Positions 24,480 through 34,378 of a stretch of DNA of 39,669 nucleotides are shown here, one piece after another (position 1 is the stretch's first letter; each line of letters starts with the position of its first letter). The position numbers and the translations under genes were made by a program. The DNA is from JAEUUM01 sp038326165 (GTDB lineage: Bacteria; Bacteroidota; Bacteroidia; Chitinophagales; Saprospiraceae): the NCBI GenBank assembly GCA_038326165.1, contig JBBQJT010000034.1, forward strand, positions 1 to 39,669, read 5' to 3'. The notes under the pieces were generated by a model. The model searched no databases. It was not told the DNA's origin and saw only the letters and a list, made by a program, of their open reading frames with translations.

Positions 24480-27400
24480 ATGGAGCGGATACAAAAATTA
24501 CTACAAGAAAGAATTTTATTATTGGATGGTGCTATGGGGACTATGATACAACGGCACCAATTAACAGAAGCTGATTTTCGTGGCCAACAATTCAAAAATC
24601 ACCACAAAGACCTCAAGGGCAATAATGATTTGTTGTCCATAACCCGTCCTGATATAATATTAGAAATACACCGTGCTTACCTTGAAGCAGGTTCTGATAT
24701 TATTGAAACCAATACCTTCAGTGGTACGAGCATTGCACAAGCGGATTATGGATTGGAAGAGGTTGTTTACCAACTGAACTTTGAATCTGCAAAAATTGCA
24801 AAGCAAGCGGCTGATGAGTTCATTGCAAAAAATCCTGACCGACCTCGTTTTGTGGCAGGTGCACTGGGTCCAACCAATAGAACCGCATCTTTGTCGCCTG
24901 ACGTAAATAACCCTGGATATAGAGCTGTGACATTTGATGACTTGGTTACAGCATACAAAGAACAGATACGCGGATTAATAGACGGTGGAGCTGACATCCT
25001 GCTGGTTGAAACAATATTTGACACACTAAATGCCAAAGCTGCACTTTACGCTGCTGATGTATATATGGAGGAAGTTGGCAAAAAGTGGCCAATTATGGTA
25101 TCCGGTACCATAACCGATGCCAGTGGCAGAACGCTCTCAGGTCAAACGGTTGGAGCCTTTTGGATCAGTATGTCACACCTTCCAATTTTGAGTATTGGTT
25201 TGAATTGTGCATTGGGTGCCAAAGAAATGCGCCCACATATTGCCGAGCTCTCAGAACTAGCCAATTGTTATGTAAGCGCCTATCCCAATGCTGGCTTGCC
25301 CAATGACTTGGGTGACTATGACCAGTCTCCCGAAGAAATGAAGGCTTTCATCCGGGATTTTGCATCCAATGGCTTTGTAAATATAATTGGTGGCTGTTGT
25401 GGAACTACTCCTGATCACATTAAGCTTATGGCTCAGGCTATTGATGGCCTTCCACCTAGAAAACCCGCTGCTCCATCCAAATATACCGAATTGAGTGGAC
25501 TTGAGTCGCTCGTTATCAGGCCTGAAACCAACTTCGTCAATATTGGAGAAAGAACCAATGTGACAGGTTCGCGGGCATTTTCAAAAATGATTCTGGACGG
25601 CCGGTTCAACGACGCTGTAGAAGTAGCTCGACAACAAGTAGAAAGTGGCGCTCAAATCATTGATATCAATATGGATGAAGGACTTCTCGATTCGGAGAAT
25701 GCGATGGTCACCTTCTTGAACTTACTAATGGCAGAACCCGATATAGCTCGGTTGCCAATTATGATCGACTCATCCAAATTTAGTATTATTGAGTCTGGCT
25801 TAAAATGTGTTCAAGGAAAATGTGTGGTGAACTCGATCTCCATGAAAGAAGGAGAGGCTGAATTCACCCGACAAGCTCAAATAGTTAAAAGGTACGGAGC
25901 TGCGGTTGTAGTAATGGCTTTTGATGAACAAGGTCAGGCAGACACGCAAGAAAGAAAGGTGGAAATATGCACCAGAGCGTACAAGATTCTAACCGAAAAG
26001 CTTCACTTCAATCCGAGCGATATCATCTTTGATCCCAATATTTTTGCTGTCGCTACAGGTATAGAGGAACACAACAATTACGCCATCAGTTTTATTGAAG
26101 CTATAAAACAAATCAAAAAGAATTGTCCCGGTGCAAAAATTAGTGGTGGTGTGAGCAATATTTCATTCTCATACCGTGGCAACGACAAAGTCCGCGAAGC
26201 AATGCATTCCGCTTTCCTATTTCATGCCATCAAAGCAGGAATGGACATGGGTATTGTCAATGCAGGTATGATTGAAGTTTACGAAGAAGTGGACAAGGAG
26301 CTTCTGGTTTTGGTTGAAGACGTATTATTTAACCGTCATGCCAAAGCTACCGAAGCTCTAACCGATTATGCAGATAGAGTCAAATCAGGTGGCAAGGTAT
26401 TGGTTCGAGATCTGTCATGGCGCAATAATTCTGTTGCAGATAGGTTAAGTTACGCGCTCGTTAATGGCATAACTGAATACATTGAGGAGGATTCAGAAGA
26501 AGCAAGATTGAATTTTGATGCTCCAATTCAAGTGATAGAAGGTCCTTTGATGGATGGAATGAACAAAGTTGGTGACTTATTTGGAGCAGGTAAAATGTTT
26601 TTGCCACAAGTAGTAAAGAGTGCAAGAGTAATGAAACGCTCTGTGGCTTATCTTACCCCCTTCATTGAAGCTGCCAAAGCTGGAAATACTATATCCACCA
26701 AAGGAAAGATCCTTATGGCAACAGTAAAGGGTGACGTTCACGATATTGGCAAAAACATAGTAGGAGTAGTATTGGCTTGTAATAATTATGAGATCATCGA
26801 CCTCGGAGTTATGGTTCCGGCTTCCAAAATTCTGGAAACTGCCATAAATGAAAATGTCAATATCATTGGCCTGAGCGGTTTGATCACACCTTCACTGGAT
26901 GAAATGGTCAATGTTGCAGCCGAAATGAAAAGAATGGGCTTGAAAATACCTCTTTTAATAGGGGGAGCCACAACTTCCAAAACGCATACTGCATTGCGCA
27001 TTGAGCCTGCTTATGATTATCCTGTAGTCCATGTATTGGACGCCAGTAGAAGTGTAGCCGTGGCAAGCTCTTTGCTAAATTCCGATGAACGTGTAAAAAC
27101 CCAGTTCTTCGATAAAATCAAGGAGGAATACGAAACCATACGAATTCAAAGAGCCAAACGCACAACAACTAAATCATACTTATCCATATCTGAAGCACGT
27201 TCCAACAAAGCACATATTGACTGGGATAATTATGTACCTCATACACCAGCCCAATTAGGCATTCATCAATGGGATGATTTTTCGATTGAGCAGCTGGTAG
27301 ACTATATTGATTGGACTCCTTTATTTAGTTCATGGGAACTTGCAGGCAAATTTCCTGATATTCTGACTGATGAAATAGTAGGCAAAGTAGCACAATCACT

Positions 27401-28151
27401 TTACAATGATGCGCGTTCAATGCTGCGTCAAATCATTGATGAAAAATGGCTCAAGGCCAAAGCGGTAATAGGTTTGTTTCCTGCCAATAGCAATAAAAGT
27501 GATGAAATCGAACTGACAATCGATGATCAAATAGTAAAATTACATTGCCTTCGTCAGCAATTGAAAAAAACTGCGGGACAGCCCAACTTTTGTTTGAGTG
27601 ATTTTGTAGCACCAACATCCACTGGATACCAAGACTACTTCGGATCCTTCGCGGTTACAGCTGGTATAGGTATAGAAGAGCATGTGTCTCGGTTTGAAAA
27701 AGCGGGAGATGATTACAGTGCCATTCTTCTGAAAGCTTTGGCAGACAGACTGGCGGAAGCTATGGCAGAAAAGATGCATGAAATAGTAAGAAAGAAACTT
27801 TGGGGATATGCCAAAGATGAAAATCTTGATAACTACGCTTTGATTCATGAAAAATATAAGGGGATAAGACCCGCTCCAGGATATCCGGCTTGTCCTGATC
27901 ATACCGAAAAATCAACCCTTTTTGACATGCTTCAGGTGACAGAAAGAATCGGTATAAAACTCACCGAATCATTTGCAATGTATCCTGCTTCCTCCGTGAG
28001 TGGGTGGTATATTGGTCATCCAGAATCCAAATATTTTGGTTTGGGTGACATTGCCAAAGATCAAGTAATTGAATATGCCGAAAGAAAATCTTTTTCACTT
28101 GAAGACATGGAAAAATGGCTGAGTCCGGTTTTAAATTATGAAAGAGCTTGA
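24480..28151 (+). CDS. metH: Cobalamin-dependent methionine synthase
   Basis: This 1223-aa enzyme transfers the methyl group of 5-methyltetrahydrofolate to homocysteine through methylcobalamin. All four modules are present. The homocysteine domain has zinc ligands Cys243 (GLNCALG), Cys306 and Cys307 (GGCCGTT). The pterin domain (about 350-630) starts FVNIGERTNVTGS. The B12 domain has His754 in GDVHDIG, with SGLITPSLDEM and GGATTSK. The C-terminal AdoMet reactivation domain ends with HPESKYFGLGDIAKDQ. It is full length and not split, unlike in some Bacteroidota. ATG 24480 matches the family N-terminus (MERIQKLLQERILLLDGAMGT); the frame is open a further 24 bp upstream. It is followed closely by lhgO. 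Confidence 0.97.
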   Translation: MERIQKLLQERILLLDGAMGTMIQRHQLTEADFRGQQFKNHHKDLKGNNDLLSITRPDIILEIHRAYLEAGSDIIETNTFSGTSIAQADYGLEEVVYQLNFESAKIAKQAADEFIAKNPDRPRFVAGALGPTNRTASLSPDVNNPGYRAVTFDDLVTAYKEQIRGLIDGGADILLVETIFDTLNAKAALYAADVYMEEVGKKWPIMVSGTITDASGRTLSGQTVGAFWISMSHLPILSIGLNCALGAKEMRPHIAELSELANCYVSAYPNAGLPNDLGDYDQSPEEMKAFIRDFASNGFVNIIGGCCGTTPDHIKLMAQAIDGLPPRKPAAPSKYTELSGLESLVIRPETNFVNIGERTNVTGSRAFSKMILDGRFNDAVEVARQQVESGAQIIDINMDEGLLDSENAMVTFLNLLMAEPDIARLPIMIDSSKFSIIESGLKCVQGKCVVNSISMKEGEAEFTRQAQIVKRYGAAVVVMAFDEQGQADTQERKVEICTRAYKILTEKLHFNPSDIIFDPNIFAVATGIEEHNNYAISFIEAIKQIKKNCPGAKISGGVSNISFSYRGNDKVREAMHSAFLFHAIKAGMDMGIVNAGMIEVYEEVDKELLVLVEDVLFNRHAKATEALTDYADRVKSGGKVLVRDLSWRNNSVADRLSYALVNGITEYIEEDSEEARLNFDAPIQVIEGPLMDGMNKVGDLFGAGKMFLPQVVKSARVMKRSVAYLTPFIEAAKAGNTISTKGKILMATVKGDVHDIGKNIVGVVLACNNYEIIDLGVMVPASKILETAINENVNIIGLSGLITPSLDEMVNVAAEMKRMGLKIPLLIGGATTSKTHTALRIEPAYDYPVVHVLDASRSVAVASSLLNSDERVKTQFFDKIKEEYETIRIQRAKRTTTKSYLSISEARSNKAHIDWDNYVPHTPAQLGIHQWDDFSIEQLVDYIDWTPLFSSWELAGKFPDILTDEIVGKVAQSLYNDARSMLRQIIDEKWLKAKAVIGLFPANSNKSDEIELTIDDQIVKLHCLRQQLKKTAGQPNFCLSDFVAPTSTGYQDYFGSFAVTAGIGIEEHVSRFEKAGDDYSAILLKALADRLAEAMAEKMHEIVRKKLWGYAKDENLDNYALIHEKYKGIRPAPGYPACPDHTEKSTLFDMLQVTERIGIKLTESFAMYPASSVSGWYIGHPESKYFGLGDIAKDQVIEYAERKSFSLEDMEKWLSPVLNYERA

Positions 28152-28153
28152 GC

Positions 28154-29353
28154 ATGGCAAAAAGTTTTGATGTAATTGTTGCAGGAGCAGGAGCAGTTGG
28201 ACTTTCCACAGCTTACCAGCTGTTGATGCAAGATCCCAAACTCAAAGTAGCAGTAATTGAAAAGGAAAATGGAGTTGCCCAACATCAAACAGGCAATAAC
28301 AGTGGCGTAATACACTCAGGCATTTACTATAAACCGGGCAGCCTTAAAGCCACTAACTGTATCAATGGCTATAACCAACTATTGGATTTTGCAAGAGAAC
28401 ATAACATTCCATTTGATCTATGTGGAAAGCTCATTGTAGCCACTAAAAAAGAAGAACTGCCATTGCTTGACATGTTGTACGAACGTGGCAAAACCAATGG
28501 ACTAACAAATATCCAAAAATTCAGCCCTGAGCAAGCAATAGAAATTGAACCCTATGTATCCTGTATCGCTGCTATCCGAGTTCCTCAAACTGGTATTATT
28601 GATTACAAATTGGTGTCACAAACCTTAGCAAATTGCATCCAAGAAAAAGGTGGAACAATCTTTTTGAACGAAAATATTACCAATATTGCAATTCAATCAA
28701 CTGGAAAAGCCATCATAAGCACCACACAAAATACTTATGAAACCAAATATTTCATTAACTGTACTGGACTTTACACCGATAAAATAGCAGAACTTAGCGG
28801 CATCAATCCTGGGATTAAGATCATTCCATTCCGTGGAGAATACTACATGTTGAAGCCTGAAAAACAGTATTTGGTGAAGCATTTGATTTATCCTGTTCCC
28901 AATCCAGAATTCCCCTTTTTAGGGGTGCATTTTACGAGAATGATTGGTGGTGGTATTGAAGCTGGACCTAATGCTGTACTGGCTTTCAAAAGAGAGGGAT
29001 ACAAAAAGACAGATATCAATATCAAAGAACTATTCGAAATCCTCAGCTACTCAGGCTTTCACCAGATAATTCGGAAATATTGGAAAGATGGAATGGCTGA
29101 AATGTATAGAAGCTGGTCCAAAAAAGCCTTTACAAAAAGTCTCCAAGCTTTGATTCCTGATATCCAAGAATCGGATTTGTTGCCCGGAGGAGCGGGCGTG
29201 CGCGCACAGGCATGTGACTCAAAAGGCAATCTGCTGGATGACTTTTCAATTATAAAACAAGGAAATACCATGCACGTACTCAACGCGCCATCTCCCGCTG
29301 CCACTTCCTGTTTATCAATTGGCAAATACCTCTCTGAAAAGATTTTTGAATGA
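28154..29353 (+). CDS. lhgO: L-2-hydroxyglutarate oxidase
   Basis: This 399-aa FAD-dependent oxidoreductase (DAO family) has the dinucleotide-binding N-terminus VIVAGAGAVGLSTAYQLL, then GNNSGVIHSGIYYKPGSLKA, which is characteristic of LhgO/L2HGDH. Other matches are PFRGEYYML, HFTRMIGGGIEAGPNAVLA and PGGAGVRAQACDSKG. It oxidises L-2-hydroxyglutarate to 2-oxoglutarate, a metabolite-repair step. ATG 28154 lies 2 bp after the metH stop; a TTG at 28148 would overlap metH but adds only two residues. The gene overlaps the next one as ATGA, so these genes are very probably co-transcribed. Confidence 0.92.
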   Translation: MAKSFDVIVAGAGAVGLSTAYQLLMQDPKLKVAVIEKENGVAQHQTGNNSGVIHSGIYYKPGSLKATNCINGYNQLLDFAREHNIPFDLCGKLIVATKKEELPLLDMLYERGKTNGLTNIQKFSPEQAIEIEPYVSCIAAIRVPQTGIIDYKLVSQTLANCIQEKGGTIFLNENITNIAIQSTGKAIISTTQNTYETKYFINCTGLYTDKIAELSGINPGIKIIPFRGEYYMLKPEKQYLVKHLIYPVPNPEFPFLGVHFTRMIGGGIEAGPNAVLAFKREGYKKTDINIKELFEILSYSGFHQIIRKYWKDGMAEMYRSWSKKAFTKSLQALIPDIQESDLLPGGAGVRAQACDSKGNLLDDFSIIKQGNTMHVLNAPSPAATSCLSIGKYLSEKIFE

Positions 29354-31833
29354 AAATTACCAGAATTTTCCTTTTGCTGATTCCAGTCTTCAGTTTTTTT
29401 GATTCAGTGCAGTCACAAACCTTGTTGCCATTGAATAACTGGGAAGTTGGAATAACTGGAAGTGCCGAAAAATATACAACTCAAATACCTAGCACAGTTC
29501 ATAGCGTATTGTGGGACAATAAGATAATTGCCAATCCTTACATCGGCCAAATAGAGTCCAGAATTCAATGGATTGGCGACACCTCCTGGACATACAATTG
29601 CACTATTAATTTGACCAATGATCAACTCAAATTCAAAAATGCAAACTTAAACTTCGAAGGACTTGATACCTATGCCGATGTTTTTGTAAACGACAAACTG
29701 GTCATTCAAGCAGATAATATGTTCCGGAGCTGGCAGACAGATATCAAGTCATTGCTGACCACTGGAACCAACAGCATAAGAATTCAATTCAGTCCACCCT
29801 CTAAGAAAACTGCCAAATTGTGGAAATTGCTGGGAGCCAATCTTCCTGGTGACCAAAGAGTGCTCACCCGAAAGGCTCAATATCAAAATGGTTGGGATTT
29901 TGCTCCCAAGTATGTGACTATGGGAATCTGGAAACCAGCATTCATTGAATTTTATGACATAAAATTATTGGATAAACTGAACTGGACTTACAGCATAAAC
30001 AATGGCATTCCCAATATCAATGTCAGCTTTAATGCCTTCAATCCAAGCAAAGAAAACATCTTTGCAGGTATCGAAATCAATGACAACAGTGCCGCAATCG
30101 AGATAGGTCCCGGATTATCCACCCTTGAAATACCTTTGGCTATTCAAGAAACGAATCTATGGAACCCAAATGGGCTGGGAGATCAAAATCTCTACGACTT
30201 AAATTTTTTCCTTCGCGGCTCAAAAGCTACATTGGTTGACACCTCAATAGTCATCGGATTCAGAGATATTCAGCTGAATAGTTCTGTTGATGAAATAGGC
30301 ATGAAATTTCAATTTGAATCCAAAGGGGAGTCATTTTTTGTAAAAGGTGCCAATTATGTTCCCACGGATATTTTACCAGATAGAGTAAGCAAAGAACAAA
30401 TCAAATCACTCTTAATTGATGCCAAGAAAAGTAACTTCAACATGCTCAGAGTATGGGGCGGAGGCTACTACGAAAGTGATTACTTTTATGATATTTGTGA
30501 TAGTTTAGGAATCATGGTATGGCAAGATTTCGCATTTGCATGTGCCATGTATCCAAATGACAAAAATTTTTTAGATAACGTAAAATCTGAAGCTGAAGAA
30601 CAAGTCAAGCGCTTATCAAGACATCCATCAATCGTGTTGTGGTGCGGCAATAACGAGATCAGCGAAGGATGGGCAAGATGGGGCTGGAAAGATGGAATGT
30701 CCGAGCAACAAAAAGCAGAATTACAAAAAGCCTACGACAAGATATTTCATGAAATCCTCCCCCAAACAGTCATAAAATATGCCCCTCATTGCGCCTATTG
30801 GGCAAGCTCCCCACTGTGGGGCAGAGGTGATAAGAGGCACCAAACGGAAGGGGATGCCCATTATTGGGGAGTATGGCACGACGAAGAAGAATTCGAAGTG
30901 CTTGAAGAAAAAATACCCCGATTTATGTCCGAATTTGGATTTCAAGCTTATCCGGTTAACAAGACCATTGCAGATTTTAGTGGTGAAAGTTTGAATGAAA
31001 ATGAAATTTCAATCAATGCTCATCAAAAACACAAAAAAGGACGTCAAATTATTGACAAATATCTCGATCGGAACTACCCTACCGCTCAGGATTTTACAGA
31101 TTATGTCTATCTCACCCAAGTCAACCAAGCTGAGGGTATTTCTCTGGGATTGTTGGCCCAACGGATGGCAGGACAAAACAAGTATGGCGGTTCACTATAT
31201 TGGCAGTACAACGATTGCTGGCCTGGCATTACTTGGAGCAGCAGAGATTACTACGGACGTTGGAAACCCCTCCAATGGAAAGCCAAAGAGGTGTTTGCCC
31301 CCAGTGTGCAACGTATTTCATTCAAAAAAGGAAAAAACATCGTTGAAATTGCATCCGATAATCAACAATCATTTTTCTATAAAATGGGCTTGATTTCTAC
31401 ATCAGGCGAAATTTTGGAAGAAAAAATGGGGAAAACAAAGTTGTGGGACCAAACGGGCATTCAAAAATTGGAAATGCCGGTCAATGACAAATATACCGCT
31501 CGCAATGACATTCTTTTTTTTAGTAAAATATTGAGTATGGATGGGAATATCTATCTGAGCTTAAGGCCTTACAAAAAAATGAAGGACCTAGAATGGTCAA
31601 GCATGCCTTTGGAATACGAAATCAAGGAAATAGAACAAGGTTTCGAAATCACGCTGAAATCAAAAGCATTGTACTTTGGCGTTTGGCTGGATACAGCTAT
31701 TGATGGAACGTGGAGTGACAACTATTTTCATCTTATGCCCGGAACCAAGAAAGTGATATTTACCACCAACAAAAAGATCGAAGACTTCGACCAAGTTCTG
31801 CAGATTCATCATTTGGGCAAAAAAAATCAGTGA
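29350..31833 (+). CDS. Glycoside hydrolase family 2, beta-mannosidase
   Basis: This 827-aa exported enzyme has a signal peptide (about 1-22, MKITRIFLLLIPVFSFFDSVQS). The jelly-roll sugar-binding domain comes first (LNFEGLDTYADVFVNDKLV), then an Ig-like domain, then a TIM barrel. The acid/base is Glu436 in WCGNNE and the nucleophile is Glu528 in SEFGFQAYP. NMLRVWGGGYYESD and WQDFAFACAMYP are typical of GH2 beta-mannosidases. It would release terminal beta-mannose, for example from N-glycan cores or mannans. Its ATG overlaps the lhgO stop and rnhB begins 1 bp after its own stop. The mixture of functions in this run suggests shared transcription rather than one pathway. Confidence 0.93.
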   Translation: MKITRIFLLLIPVFSFFDSVQSQTLLPLNNWEVGITGSAEKYTTQIPSTVHSVLWDNKIIANPYIGQIESRIQWIGDTSWTYNCTINLTNDQLKFKNANLNFEGLDTYADVFVNDKLVIQADNMFRSWQTDIKSLLTTGTNSIRIQFSPPSKKTAKLWKLLGANLPGDQRVLTRKAQYQNGWDFAPKYVTMGIWKPAFIEFYDIKLLDKLNWTYSINNGIPNINVSFNAFNPSKENIFAGIEINDNSAAIEIGPGLSTLEIPLAIQETNLWNPNGLGDQNLYDLNFFLRGSKATLVDTSIVIGFRDIQLNSSVDEIGMKFQFESKGESFFVKGANYVPTDILPDRVSKEQIKSLLIDAKKSNFNMLRVWGGGYYESDYFYDICDSLGIMVWQDFAFACAMYPNDKNFLDNVKSEAEEQVKRLSRHPSIVLWCGNNEISEGWARWGWKDGMSEQQKAELQKAYDKIFHEILPQTVIKYAPHCAYWASSPLWGRGDKRHQTEGDAHYWGVWHDEEEFEVLEEKIPRFMSEFGFQAYPVNKTIADFSGESLNENEISINAHQKHKKGRQIIDKYLDRNYPTAQDFTDYVYLTQVNQAEGISLGLLAQRMAGQNKYGGSLYWQYNDCWPGITWSSRDYYGRWKPLQWKAKEVFAPSVQRISFKKGKNIVEIASDNQQSFFYKMGLISTSGEILEEKMGKTKLWDQTGIQKLEMPVNDKYTARNDILFFSKILSMDGNIYLSLRPYKKMKDLEWSSMPLEYEIKEIEQGFEITLKSKALYFGVWLDTAIDGTWSDNYFHLMPGTKKVIFTTNKKIEDFDQVLQIHHLGKKNQ

Positions 31834-31834
31834 C

Positions 31835-32443
31835 ATGCTGCCCTCACATCTTGAATATGGAAGGTTAGAATGTGGGCTTGATGAAGCTGGAAGAGGGTGT
31901 CTGGCTGGTCCAGTTTTTGCAGCTGCCGTAATACTGCCCGAAGGGTTTGAACATGAATACCTGATGGATTCAAAAAAACTCAAACTCAACCAAAGGCTCA
32001 TGATGCGTGAAATCATTCAAAACGTGGCTGTCAGTTGGGCCATTGCCAAAGTAGATGCCGCAAGGATTGATGAAATAAATATTCTCAGAGCCTCCTTTGA
32101 AGCCATGCACATTGCCATCGGTCAACTTGATATGTTGCCAGAATATTTGCTCGTAGATGGACATTTGTTCTATAATCAATCCGGAATACCGCAGCAATGC
32201 ATAGTAAAAGGCGATGGTAAAATCGGGAGCATAGCCGCTGCAAGTATTCTTGCTAAGACGTATCGCGATGATTTCATGAAAGAATTAGCTGCTACTTATC
32301 CCGAATATGGTTGGAATACCAATGTGGGTTATGGAACGATTCACCATCGAAAGGCTATGGAACAATATGGGAAAACGCCTCTTCATCGTTTAACATTTCA
32401 AGTCAAAAGCCTTCAAATCCAAGCGAAAACCCTCGATTTATAG
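31835..32443 (+). CDS. rnhB: Ribonuclease HII
   Basis: This 202-aa enzyme cuts the RNA strand of RNA-DNA hybrids and removes single ribonucleotides from DNA. Catalytic residues are visible: Asp16 and Glu17 in GLDEAGRG, Asp108 in LLVDGHL and the acidic pair in KTYRDD. Also present are DSKKLKLNQR, the GSIAAASILAKTYRD block, and the Tyr-containing YPEYGWNTNVGYGT. Length is normal. It ends with TAG at 32441-32443, directly abutting the stop codon of the opposite-strand OmpA gene with no base between. Confidence 0.96.
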   Translation: MLPSHLEYGRLECGLDEAGRGCLAGPVFAAAVILPEGFEHEYLMDSKKLKLNQRLMMREIIQNVAVSWAIAKVDAARIDEINILRASFEAMHIAIGQLDMLPEYLLVDGHLFYNQSGIPQQCIVKGDGKIGSIAAASILAKTYRDDFMKELAATYPEYGWNTNVGYGTIHHRKAMEQYGKTPLHRLTFQVKSLQIQAKTLDL

Positions 32444-34378
32444 TTATTTGATGATTTGAAATTCTGTGCGTCTATTCTTTTGTCTTCCCTCAGGTGTTGC
32501 GTTATCAGCGATGGACTTGGTCATACCAAAACCCTTGTATTTCAATCTCTCCACGTTGATTCCCTTGTTGATCAAAAAATCATAAACGGCCTTTGCTCGG
32601 CTGGTTGACAAGTCAAAATTATCCTTATCGTTTCCTACATTGTCAGTATGTCCGTTGATTTGAATCTTCATGTTTGGGTATTTGTTCAGCATATCAGACA
32701 AAAAATTCAGTTCTGATTGAGAAGCAGGATTTAGATTAGCCATTCCCGTTTCAAAAAACACATTCTTCAGAACGAAGGGTGCAGATTCAGTTTTGGATTC
32801 CAGCAATTGATTCATTTTAAGCAATTCTGCCTTCAGCAAATATGGTCGGTAAATATTATTAATGCTATCAAGCTTGAAATTGTCTGAATAAAAAGAATAC
32901 CCTTCAGCACTAATTCTCAGACTATATTCAGAGCCAGATGGCAAGCAAATCAAAGCCTTCCCTTCGGCGTTACTTCTGCCTTGTGTAAAAATTTTACTTG
33001 TTTTGAGATCCTCAACGACATAATTGCCCGCCAGCGCTCTTCCAGAGGAGATATCAGTTATTTGAATTTTGGCATAAGTAACAGGAGTAGGCCTCAATAC
33101 AAGTGGCAATTCGAAACTGTAAATGTCTAGTTTGCCATAATTCTTGGTGCTTTTTTGATTTTCCATGGTACTGGAATAATAGGCTGTCTTTCCATCTGCG
33201 CTAACAATCAATGAGGCTTCATCGCCAACTGAGTTGATTGGATAACCCAAATTGACTGGATCCGTCCATCCACCCTTGGGTTTCTTCTTTGACATAAAAA
33301 GATCAAAACCACCTAAATTTTGAAAACTATCAGCTTGAAAATAGAGCGTTGTGTTATCGGCATGAATAAAAGGAGTAGCAGAATTAAAGGTTCCATTGAT
33401 GGGCCTTGGCAATAATTCTGGCTTGGACCACCTATTGTCAATGTATTCACTTTTATAAATATCAGTTTGTCCTGCGCCCAGACTGCGATTGGAAGCAAAA
33501 TAGAGAGTCTTGCCATCTGCACTTAGGCTTGGTTGAGAATCCCATTGAGGACTATTGACAACGGCCCCCATATTTTTGGGTTTACTCCATCCCTCACTTC
33601 CCTTTCTGCTTATATACAAATCGCATCTACCATAGGAATCACTGTAATTACAAGCAGTAAATACCAGAACTTGACCATCACCTGAAATAGCTTGAGCCCC
33701 TTCATTTAAGGGAGTATTGATAGCTGTTAAGGGCTGAGGAATCTCCAATTGACCATCAATGATGTCTGATTCATAAAAATCTTCTTGATCTATTATTCTG
33801 CTAAAAATCAATTTTTCACCATCAGCCGTGAGGCAAGGAAAATTTTCGTTTGCTTCAGTATTGATATTAGGACCGAGATTAATAGGATTGAAAGGAACTG
33901 GATGAGCAATTGAATATTTTATGAAATTCAATCTTGCTATTTGAATTTTAGCCGAATCAACCGTTTTACTATTTGATTTTGCATTGGCTATGAATCGCTG
34001 GTAGGCATACAAAGCATTGTCCCATTCACCCAAATCAGTGTACAAAACCCCCAACTGATTCAAAACCATTGTTTGATACATGGTATCTAATTTCAAGGCA
34101 GCATTGTAGGATTTGATGGCGTCTTTAGGCAATTTCAAGGCTTGTTGACAATAAGCCAATTCATAATATGCGTTTATGAATCGTGGTTCTTTGCTTAGAA
34201 TTTTAGACAACTTCTTGAGCGCATCAAGATTGTTATTGGCATTGATATCCTTCTTTGCCGCTTCAAATTCTTTTAAAAGATCCTTGGGTGCAATCTTGGT
34301 GTGGATGAAAGCCTGTCCATACGATTGAGTTAGGATCCCCGTGCAAATCACGATGAAAATGGTGATTAATCTAATCAT
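32444..34378 (-). CDS. OmpA-family protein with TPR, PD40 propeller and carboxypeptidase-like domain (PorE-like)
   Basis: This 644-aa exported protein has a signal peptide (about 1-22, ending SYGQ). Domains follow in this order: TPR repeats (about 33-140); a PD40/WD40-like beta-propeller (about 165-410) with repeats such as LSADGKTLYFASNRSLG and ISGDGQVLVFTACN; a carboxypeptidase-regulatory-like domain (about 430-515); and an OmpA C-terminal peptidoglycan-binding domain (about 530-644) with INGHTDNVG and STSRAKAV. This is the architecture of PorE, a periplasmic T9SS component, but Bacteroidota carry several paralogs. No lipobox like that of PorE is seen. It overlaps the DAHP synthase gene by 8 bp. 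Confidence 0.88.
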   Translation of the reverse strand: MIRLITIFIVICTGILTQSYGQAFIHTKIAPKDLLKEFEAAKKDINANNNLDALKKLSKILSKEPRFINAYYELAYCQQALKLPKDAIKSYNAALKLDTMYQTMVLNQLGVLYTDLGEWDNALYAYQRFIANAKSNSKTVDSAKIQIARLNFIKYSIAHPVPFNPINLGPNINTEANENFPCLTADGEKLIFSRIIDQEDFYESDIIDGQLEIPQPLTAINTPLNEGAQAISGDGQVLVFTACNYSDSYGRCDLYISRKGSEGWSKPKNMGAVVNSPQWDSQPSLSADGKTLYFASNRSLGAGQTDIYKSEYIDNRWSKPELLPRPINGTFNSATPFIHADNTTLYFQADSFQNLGGFDLFMSKKKPKGGWTDPVNLGYPINSVGDEASLIVSADGKTAYYSSTMENQKSTKNYGKLDIYSFELPLVLRPTPVTYAKIQITDISSGRALAGNYVVEDLKTSKIFTQGRSNAEGKALICLPSGSEYSLRISAEGYSFYSDNFKLDSINNIYRPYLLKAELLKMNQLLESKTESAPFVLKNVFFETGMANLNPASQSELNFLSDMLNKYPNMKIQINGHTDNVGNDKDNFDLSTSRAKAVYDFLINKGINVERLKYKGFGMTKSIADNATPEGRQKNRRTEFQIIK

